From NCBI RefSeq assembly GCF_016427555.1, contig NZ_JAELVS010000002.1:248001-312000 (forward strand): DNA of 64,000 nucleotides. The letters run 5' to 3'. The DNA is from Marinobacter litoralis (GTDB lineage: Bacteria > Pseudomonadota > Gammaproteobacteria > Pseudomonadales > Oleiphilaceae). The position numbers and the translations under genes were made by a program. The notes beneath the pieces are model-generated. The model saw only the letters and a program-made list of their open reading frames with translations, searched no databases and was not told where the DNA came from. Each line of letters begins with the position of its first letter. Position 1 is the stretch's first letter. This document shows, piece after piece, positions 58,472 to 64,000 of this stretch.

Positions 58472-58548
<77 letters not shown>

Positions 58549-58568
58549 ATGTCCTGCAACGGGGACGA

Positions 58569-58597
58569 AATATACTGATTATCCCGTTACTGGTCAA
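58569..58597 (-). promoter_or_regulatory. Promoter of tRNA-Val
   Basis: Minus strand TTGACC (58592-58597), 17-bp spacer, TATATT (58569-58574). The -10 lies 20 bp before the tRNA 5' end. Confidence 0.7.
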
Positions 58598-59553
58598 CTA
58601 CTTTGAGTAGTATTTTTCACTTTGATCAGGCCTTTAATCGCACGCCGCACGGCACTCCAGCGATTGACTAATAAAGCCGCAAATATAAGGGCGCAACCGC
58701 CGATTTGGAGAAGCGTCATGCTTTCGCCAAACCATAGAGCGGCAAACAGCGCGACCCATACCGGCTCCAGTATGAGAATTACCACCCCGTGACTGTGCGC
58801 AGACAGGCTTTGAGCATAGGTTTGCAGCAGAAAGCGTCCCGCGGTGGCAATGACAGCGCTGGCCAATACCCATACGTATAGGATGGGTGGCGGATTGCTG
58901 AAAGTGGCCGCCCACGGTTCGCTGATGGCGGATTCAGCCAGGGTTACGAATCCCACGGTCAGAAGCGCCATAGCAGTGAGCGGCAGGGCAGGGACTTTCT
59001 TTTTCTCGATGGTTTCGCCGTGCTTGTTCACCACCGTCCGCTGGTTAGCGGTACGAGTGTTCAAGGTGAAATAGAGGGCAAAAATAAACGCGGCCATTAC
59101 AAAATAGAGCTGGCCAGGGTCCGGCCTGAAACCGTTTTCCAGTGAAAGCAGGGCTAGCCCGGATATTGCGATTGGGATCGCAATCCAAGTGCTGATGGGC
59201 TGCGCTTCACCAAATACGAGCCTTGCGAGTATCGGCACGATCACTACGCCTAGGCTGGTCAGAAATGCGCCTTCGCCCATGCTGTCGCCGTGAAAAAGCC
59301 CCATAATCCAGCAGGTCATGGCAATTCCGAACACGGCCCCAACGCCAATGCTGCGCTGAATTTGATCCATGCTCAGGCGGCGCAAAGCGGGTAAGGCCAA
59401 AAGAAATAACACGCCACCTGCAACTAAAAAGCGAACGGCCATAAATAACAGCGGCGGCATCATCAGGATCGCTTCTTTAGAGAACATCCAGCCGACTGCC
59501 GCCAGAAGCGTGACAACAACCAAGAGGAAGTCGGATTTGTGAGCGTCAGACAT
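58594..59553 (-). CDS. EamA/DMT-superfamily permease
   Basis: A 319-aa inner-membrane protein with ten predicted helices in two EamA repeats (about 10-140 and 185-305), for example LVVVTLLAAVGWMFSKEAIL, LALPALRRLSM and LILEPVWVALFAALWFGESMT at the end. DMT exporters transport amino acids, metabolites or drugs; the substrate here is unknown. Its stop overlaps the -35 of the tRNA-Val promoter. Confidence 0.88.
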   Translation of the reverse strand: MSDAHKSDFLLVVVTLLAAVGWMFSKEAILMMPPLLFMAVRFLVAGGVLFLLALPALRRLSMDQIQRSIGVGAVFGIAMTCWIMGLFHGDSMGEGAFLTSLGVVIVPILARLVFGEAQPISTWIAIPIAISGLALLSLENGFRPDPGQLYFVMAAFIFALYFTLNTRTANQRTVVNKHGETIEKKKVPALPLTAMALLTVGFVTLAESAISEPWAATFSNPPPILYVWVLASAVIATAGRFLLQTYAQSLSAHSHGVVILILEPVWVALFAALWFGESMTLLQIGGCALIFAALLVNRWSAVRRAIKGLIKVKNTTQSS

Positions 59554-59766
59554 GGTTGAGCAAAGCCTGCTTCGATAAAAAGGTCGCCCAATTTATCGTT
59601 AGGTCGCTAAAAAAGAAAGCAGCGAAAACCGATAGGCGGATGATGAGAACTCGTGCATTGTGCCTAAAGCGACATATACGCTACATTGCCGTATAACATT
59701 CTTCATCGTGCTCAACGCTAAGTAGCGGTTAAAGGCGGCCACAGTTAACAGGTCAGAGGCAACAGG

Positions 59767-60183
59767 ATGCGGTACCTGCAATCATTTCATCGTCGTTTAC
59801 GTTATCTGCGCGAAACAGGCCAGTTCTCCTGTTCCGACATTGCGGCAATCTGCGGCGTTGAGGAGGCTGTGGTTCAGCGCTGGGAGGCGCCGGAACTCAA
59901 ACAGCGGAGTTACCCGGGCGTGGCCGAACTGCTGGATTTGTGTGTAAAAACAGAAACGCCCCTTGAGCAGTTGCTCGACATGAACGAAGACAGCGATGCT
60001 GATCAGCTGGAGTTGCCCGGTTTGGTTGTCAGCAATGGGGATGGGCTGGCCGAGGTGTTAAAAGAGTTGGAGCAGGAGATAGAGCGGGTGCAGCTGTCAG
60101 ACGAGGAGAGGGAGATTCTGCGCCGGTTCCGTAAAGCCTCAATGGATAACCGGCGCATGGTATTGCAGCTGCTAGGGGGCTAA
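59767..60183 (+). CDS. Small helix-turn-helix protein
   Basis: A 138-aa cytoplasmic protein with an XRE-like N-terminal HTH (about 5-60: FHRRLRYLRETGQFSCSDIA, GVEEAVVQRWEAP) and a long helical C-terminus (about 90-138: VLKELEQEIERVQLSDEER, FRKASMDNRRMVLQLL). AGAGG precedes ATG 59767. It is convergent with galU (4 nt apart). Likely DNA-binding; no target or family name is assigned. Confidence 0.8.
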   Translation: MRYLQSFHRRLRYLRETGQFSCSDIAAICGVEEAVVQRWEAPELKQRSYPGVAELLDLCVKTETPLEQLLDMNEDSDADQLELPGLVVSNGDGLAEVLKELEQEIERVQLSDEEREILRRFRKASMDNRRMVLQLLGG

Positions 60184-60187
60184 GCCC

Positions 60188-61024
60188 TTACTTGCCTTTC
60201 TTGTAGATGTTTTCGTACACGTAATTGGTGGCTTCCACAAAGCCATCAATGCTGCCGCAGTCGAAACGCTTGCCTTTGAATTGATACGCTAGCACGCAGC
60301 CGTTCTTGGCTTGCTCCAGCAAGGCGTCGGTGATTTGTACTTCGCCGTTTTTGCCTGGGGGAGTACGCTCCAGAATCTCGAAGATGTCCGGCGTCAAAAT
60401 GTAGCGGCCGATGATCGCGAGGTTGCTGGGTGCATTTTCCGGCGCTGGTTTTTCCACCATGTCGGTGATGCGGTACAAGCCGTCTTTCATGGATTCACCG
60501 GCGATTACACCGTATTTGTGGGTTTCATCCATAGGCACTTCTTCGATGGCGACAATTGAGCAGCGGAACTGGTTGTACAGTTTCACCATCTGGCTCAGTA
60601 CACCGTCGTCGTCCTCCGGGCCCACGCAGAAGTCGTCGGCCAGAACCACCGCGAACGGGTTGTCACCAACCAGGTTGCGGCCCGTCAGAATGGCGTGCCC
60701 CAAACCTTTCATCTCGCTTTGGCGGGTAAAGGCGAAGGTGTTGTTGTCAATCAGATCGCGGATTGAGGTAAGCAGGCCTTCTTTACCTGAACCAGCAATC
60801 TGATGCTCCAGTTCGTAACTGATGTCGAAGTGGTCTTCGATGGCGCGTTTACCGCGGCCCGTCACGAACCCGAATTCGTGTATACCAGCGTCTGACGCTT
60901 CTTCAACGCCGTACTGAACCAGCGGCTTGTTAACAACCGGCAGGATTTCTTTGGGCATGGCCTTGGTGGCCGGGAGGAAGCGTGTGCCATAACCGGCAAC
61001 GGGGAAGAGACACTTCTTGATCAT
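60188..61024 (-). CDS. galU: UTP-glucose-1-phosphate uridylyltransferase
   Basis: Makes UDP-glucose from UTP and glucose-1-phosphate, the supply for GalE and Ugd. The 278-aa protein begins MIKKCLFPVAGYGTRFLPATK with the nucleotidyltransferase motif, and has MPKEILPVVNKPLVQYGVEE, VVLADDFCVG and FKGKRFDCGSIDGFVEA. ATG 61024 is chosen over ATG 61033 because AAGG lies 9 nt upstream of it but directly abuts the outer ATG, and it matches the family start. Confidence 0.94.
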   Translation of the reverse strand: MIKKCLFPVAGYGTRFLPATKAMPKEILPVVNKPLVQYGVEEASDAGIHEFGFVTGRGKRAIEDHFDISYELEHQIAGSGKEGLLTSIRDLIDNNTFAFTRQSEMKGLGHAILTGRNLVGDNPFAVVLADDFCVGPEDDDGVLSQMVKLYNQFRCSIVAIEEVPMDETHKYGVIAGESMKDGLYRITDMVEKPAPENAPSNLAIIGRYILTPDIFEILERTPPGKNGEVQITDALLEQAKNGCVLAYQFKGKRFDCGSIDGFVEATNYVYENIYKKGK

Positions 61025-61189
61025 AGGGTTCATCCTTTATTCGATTCGGGCTTGTTGGGAGCCTTCCCACAAAGTGCGCTAAGTGTAGCGAAGTTGCGGC
61101 GCTAAATGGAGGGTTTCGTGGGCTTAAAGGAGGGAAGTGCAGGCTTTGGCCAAAATCATGCTAACAATTATACTTTCGCCGTAAGCCAT

Positions 61190-61201
61190 ATTGTTGACAA
61201 T
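61190..61201. promoter_or_regulatory. GntR-type operator, distal copy
   Basis: ATTGTTGACAAT, a TTGTxxACAA dyad of the type used by FadR-subfamily GntR regulators, 55 bp before the start of the GntR gene. The embedded TTGACA (61194-61199) could be a -35, so bound regulator would block the promoter. A second copy lies at 61242-61253. Confidence 0.6.
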
Positions 61202-61241
61202 CCATGAGTTGTGGCGTAGTTTTCGAAGCATCATAGCATGG

Positions 61242-61253
61242 ATTGTTGACAAA
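61242..61253. promoter_or_regulatory. GntR-type operator, proximal copy
   Basis: ATTGTTGACAAA repeats the distal site with one base changed, 52 bp away (about five helical turns) and 2 bp before the ATG of the GntR gene. The flanks are also mirrored: AATCCATG after the first site, CATGGATT before the second. Confidence 0.6.
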
Positions 61254-61255
61254 AC

Positions 61256-61936
61256 ATGGCTGAAGTTCAGTTACAAACTCAAACCCGAGCAGACGAAGCG
61301 TTCGATTGTTTGCAAACCGCCATTGTTAAAGGTGATCTGGCGCCGGGTGAAAAAATCGGTGAGGTGGAGCTATGCTCTCGCTTTAATCTGACCCGTGGGC
61401 CGCTTCGGGAAGCGCTGGGCCGGCTGGAATCTCGCGGCCTGTTGGTGCGCCGGCCTCATGCCGGGGTGAAGGTGGTTTCTGTCAGTGCGGATGAGTTGAT
61501 CGAGCTGTACCGAATTCGTGAAGTGATGGAAGGCCTGGCGGCTCGGCAAGCGGCCGAGCGCATGACCGATGAGGAAATCCAGGATTTGCTGGCGACTCTG
61601 GACAGTCATGAAGCGATGATCGAAGAAGCCCAAGGGCAGGCTTACTATCAGGCCGAAGGCGATTATGACTTTCATCACCGTATTGCCACCGGCAGCCGAA
61701 ACACCAAGCTGGCCCAGATGCTTCTGGGCGATCTTTATTACATGGTGCGGATGTACCGTTACCGGTTAAGCACATCCGCCGGGCGCCCCCATATGGCGCT
61801 GGGCGAACACCGCAGTATCGTCGAAGCCATTGCCCAGCGTGATGGTGAACTCGCCGAATTTCTAATGAAAAGACACATCAACGCCGCCCGTCAAAATATT
61901 GAGAAAAAGATTCAAGAAGGCGTTCTAACCATCTGA
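61256..61936 (+). CDS. GntR/FadR-family regulator of the propionate genes
   Basis: A 226-aa regulator with an N-terminal winged HTH (about 10-75: FDCLQTAIVKGDLAPGEKIG, FNLTRGPLREALGRLESRGL) and an FCD ligand-binding domain (about 85-215: LIELYRIREVMEGLAARQAA, DYDFHHRIATGSRN with metal-binding-type residues). It lies 16 nt before prpB, so it almost certainly controls the methylcitrate genes, probably sensing a pathway intermediate. No Shine-Dalgarno is evident before ATG 61256; two operator-like sites lie immediately upstream, which suggests autoregulation. Confidence 0.9.
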   Translation: MAEVQLQTQTRADEAFDCLQTAIVKGDLAPGEKIGEVELCSRFNLTRGPLREALGRLESRGLLVRRPHAGVKVVSVSADELIELYRIREVMEGLAARQAAERMTDEEIQDLLATLDSHEAMIEEAQGQAYYQAEGDYDFHHRIATGSRNTKLAQMLLGDLYYMVRMYRYRLSTSAGRPHMALGEHRSIVEAIAQRDGELAEFLMKRHINAARQNIEKKIQEGVLTI

Positions 61937-61952
61937 TTAAGAGGTAATTGTT

Positions 61953-62837
61953 ATGGCTAAGATTTCCGCAGGTGCTCGTTTCCGCAAAGCTCTTAAAGAA
62001 AACCAACCGCTGCAGATTGTCGGCACGATCAACGCGTACGCAGCCATGATGGCTGAGCGGGTAGGGCATCAGGCCATTTACCTGTCAGGTGGTGGTGTTG
62101 CTAATGCATCCTACGGCCTGCCGGATCTGGGCATGACCAGCATGAACGACGTTGTCGAAGACGTGCGCCGTATTACTGCCGCCACCGATGTGCCGCTACT
62201 GGTTGATATCGATACGGGCTGGGGTGGTGCTTTCAACATTGCTCGCACCATTCGCGAAATGGAACGTGCAGGCGCAGCTGCTGTTCACATTGAAGACCAG
62301 GTTGCCCAGAAGCGCTGCGGCCATCGCCCAAACAAAGAAATTGTCTCCAAAGAAGAAATGGTAGATCGTATTCGTGCGGCAGCCGATGCCCGAGAGGACA
62401 AAGATTTCTTCATCATGGCCCGGACCGATGCCTTCCAGAAAGAAGGTCTGGAAGCTGCTATTGACCGCGCCAAAGCCTGCATCGAAGCCGGTGCCGATGG
62501 CATCTTCGCCGAAGCTGTACATGAATTGTCGGACTACAAGGCGTTTGCTGAAGCGATCGACGCGCCGATTCTGGCAAACATCACCGAATTTGGTGCTACG
62601 CCGCTGTACAACAAGGCTGAGCTGGCGGAAGCTGGTGCCGCTATGGTTCTGTACCCACTTAGTGCCTTCCGCGCGATGAACAAGGCGGCGCTGACGGTAT
62701 ACCAGAACATCCTGGAAAAAGGTGACCAGAAAGACGTGGTGGATCTGATGCAGACTCGCATGGAGCTCTACGACTTCCTGAACTACCACGACTTCGAGCA
62801 GAAGCTGGACGAATTGTTCACTCAGAAAAAAGACTGA
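61953..62837 (+). CDS. prpB: Methylisocitrate lyase
   Basis: Splits 2-methylisocitrate to pyruvate and succinate, the last step of the 2-methylcitrate cycle. The 294-aa TIM-barrel protein has [36 protein letters not shown] and the catalytic Cys in [16 protein letters not shown], all family hallmarks. It follows the GntR gene and precedes prpC by 41 nt. Confidence 0.95.
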   Translation: MAKISAGARFRKALKENQPLQIVGTINAYAAMMAERVGHQAIYLSGGGVANASYGLPDLGMTSMNDVVEDVRRITAATDVPLLVDIDTGWGGAFNIARTIREMERAGAAAVHIEDQVAQKRCGHRPNKEIVSKEEMVDRIRAAADAREDKDFFIMARTDAFQKEGLEAAIDRAKACIEAGADGIFAEAVHELSDYKAFAEAIDAPILANITEFGATPLYNKAELAEAGAAMVLYPLSAFRAMNKAALTVYQNILEKGDQKDVVDLMQTRMELYDFLNYHDFEQKLDELFTQKKD

Positions 62838-62878
62838 ATCGTTAAAACTCTAACAACTGAACATTGAGGGAGACCAAC

Positions 62879-64000
62879 ATGGCTGAAGCAAAGAAACTAG
62901 GTGGAGCAGGTCTGCGTGGCCAGGTAGCTGGTGAAACAGCACTATGTACGGTAGGTAAAACCGGTGCGGGCCTCACGTATCGCGGCTACGACGTGAAAGA
63001 TCTGGCCGAAAATGCCCAGTTTGAAGAAGTCGCCTACCTGCTACTGCGTGGCAAGCTGCCTAACCAGCAGGAGCTGGATGCATACAAGGCTAAGCTCAAG
63101 AGCCTGCGCACTCTGCCGGACGCCCTGAAAACCGTTTTGGAGCAAATCCCGAGCAACGCCCACCCGATGGACGTGATGCGCACCGGTTGCTCCATGTTGG
63201 GTAACCTGGAAACTGAAAACGATTTCAGTGAGCAGGACGATAAGATCGACCGCATGCTGGCGGCGTTCCCAGCGATCATCACCTATTGGTACCGCTTCGC
63301 CCACGAAGGTGTGCGTATCGATACTGCGAACAGTGAGTCCGACTCCATTGGTGGCCTGTTCCTGGAGCTGCTGCACGGCAAGAAGCCGAGCGAGCTGCAT
63401 GAGCGCGTGATGAACGTGTCTCTGATCCTGTATGCAGAGCACGAATTTAACGCGTCTACCTTTACCGCCCGCGTGTGTGCTTCAACGCTGTCGGATATTC
63501 ACAGCTGTGTTACCGGTGCGATCGGTTCCCTGCGAGGACCTCTGCACGGCGGCGCCAACGAAGCAGCCATGGAACTGATCCAGCGTTTCAAGACTCCGGA
63601 TGAAGCCGAAGCGGGTCTGATGGGCATGCTTGAGCGCAAAGAAAAGATCATGGGCTTCGGTCATGCGATCTACACCGAATCGGACCCCCGCAACGGCATC
63701 ATCAAGAAGTGGTCTGAGAAATTGGCACAAGAAGTGGGCGATACCGTTCTGTACCCGGTTTCGGTACGTTGTGAAGAAGTTATGTGGCGCGAGAAGAAAC
63801 TGTTCTGCAACGCGGATTTCTTCCATGCCTCGGCTTATCACTTCATGGGCATCCCGACCGAACTGTTTACGCCCATCTTCGTGATGTCGCGAGTATCCGG
63901 TTGGACCGCGCACGTTAAAGAGCAGCGTGCCAAGAACCGTATCATCCGCCCAAGCGCGGACTACACCGGCCCGGAAAATCAGGAATGGCTGCCGATTGAA
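62879..64000 (+). CDS. prpC: 2-methylcitrate synthase, 3' end cut by window edge
   Basis: Condenses propionyl-CoA with oxaloacetate to 2-methylcitrate. The frame opens at ATG 62879 (GAGGGAG upstream) with AEAKKLGGAGLRGQVAG and is still open at base 64000 after 374 codons, so only a few residues are probably missing. Citrate-synthase-fold motifs are visible: SLRGPLHGGANEAAMELIQ with the first active-site His, KIMGFGHAIYTESDPRNGII with the second, and the C-terminal SRVSGWTAHVKEQ. Propionyl-CoA would come from PrpE, encoded at 20 kb. Confidence 0.95.
   Translation, partial: MAEAKKLGGAGLRGQVAGETALCTVGKTGAGLTYRGYDVKDLAENAQFEEVAYLLLRGKLPNQQELDAYKAKLKSLRTLPDALKTVLEQIPSNAHPMDVMRTGCSMLGNLETENDFSEQDDKIDRMLAAFPAIITYWYRFAHEGVRIDTANSESDSIGGLFLELLHGKKPSELHERVMNVSLILYAEHEFNASTFTARVCASTLSDIHSCVTGAIGSLRGPLHGGANEAAMELIQRFKTPDEAEAGLMGMLERKEKIMGFGHAIYTESDPRNGIIKKWSEKLAQEVGDTVLYPVSVRCEEVMWREKKLFCNADFFHASAYHFMGIPTELFTPIFVMSRVSGWTAHVKEQRAKNRIIRPSADYTGPENQEWLPIE

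Noticed and set aside
61034..61189. Possible small RNA or gene between galU and the GntR regulator
   Set aside because: No hairpin with T-tract, no promoter and no plausible frame were seen; the sequence fits as 5' leader and control region.

Overview
The window is an ordinary stretch of a gammaproteobacterial chromosome. Gene content and order point to Marinobacter or a close relative. The clues are the PilZ–Lol–DUF2062–comEC–exbBD–msbA–lpxK–kdsB–murB block shared with pseudomonads, a long-form LeuA, the GntR–prpB–prpC propionate block, DUF2897 and TIGR04219 proteins, a PEP-CTERM protein, moderately GC-rich coding sequence and frequent GTG/TTG starts. The genus is an inference from protein resemblance, not from a search. 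No prophage, insertion sequence, integron, CRISPR array or rRNA gene was seen.

Layout. 1-2.7 kb (minus): agmatine-to-putrescine genes aguA/aguB (aguB cut by the window edge), a small exported protein and an atypical PilZ protein. 2.8-14.3 kb: lipoprotein export (one LolC/E-type permease plus LolD), a DUF2062 protein, ComEC, then a tightly overlapping envelope operon exbB-exbD-msbA-lpxK-Trm112-kdsB-phosphatase-murB. 14.3-23.1 kb: proS, a TetR and an Lrp regulator, leuA, cold-shock cspA, prpE, xseA. 23.2-28.6 kb: guaB-guaA and a PAS-PAS-GGDEF-EAL c-di-GMP enzyme. 28.7-32.7 kb: tadA, galE, ugd, a HIT protein and fabR.

32.7-42.7 kb: aspS behind a leader carrying a large palindromic element, ruvC-ruvA, then ruvB-ybgC-tolQRAB-pal-cpoB. 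42.8-50.3 kb: tRNA-Lys, nadA, bepA, a TusA protein, a PerM-type permease, bcp, and dapA-bamC-purC. 50.3-54.4 kb: a TIGR04219 outer-membrane protein, a UDP-glucuronate-epimerase-like protein, a von Willebrand A/PEP-CTERM protein behind a near-consensus sigma-54 promoter, a pseudouridine synthase and DUF2897. 54.4-58.3 kb: an unlisted small aromatic-rich ORF and a probable amino-acid catabolic module (XRE-cupin regulator, RidA, YkvI-type transporter, DadA-like oxidase). 58.4-64 kb: tRNA-Val, a DMT permease, a small HTH protein, galU, and the propionate block GntR-prpB-prpC (prpC cut by the right edge).

How the genes connect. Three themes recur. Envelope building: Lol, MsbA, LpxK, KdsB, MurB, Tol-Pal, BamC and BepA. 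UDP-sugar supply: GalU, GalE, Ugd and the epimerase, which could feed the exopolysaccharide usually linked to PEP-CTERM systems. Propionate use: PrpE at 20 kb, PrpB/PrpC at 62 kb. The least ordinary signals are the 29-bp inverted-repeat element ahead of aspS, the sigma-54 element ahead of the PEP-CTERM gene, the paired TTGTTGACAA sites ahead of the prp regulator, the split PilZ motif and the small ORF at 54.4 kb. I did not find evidence for a wholly new multi-gene system.
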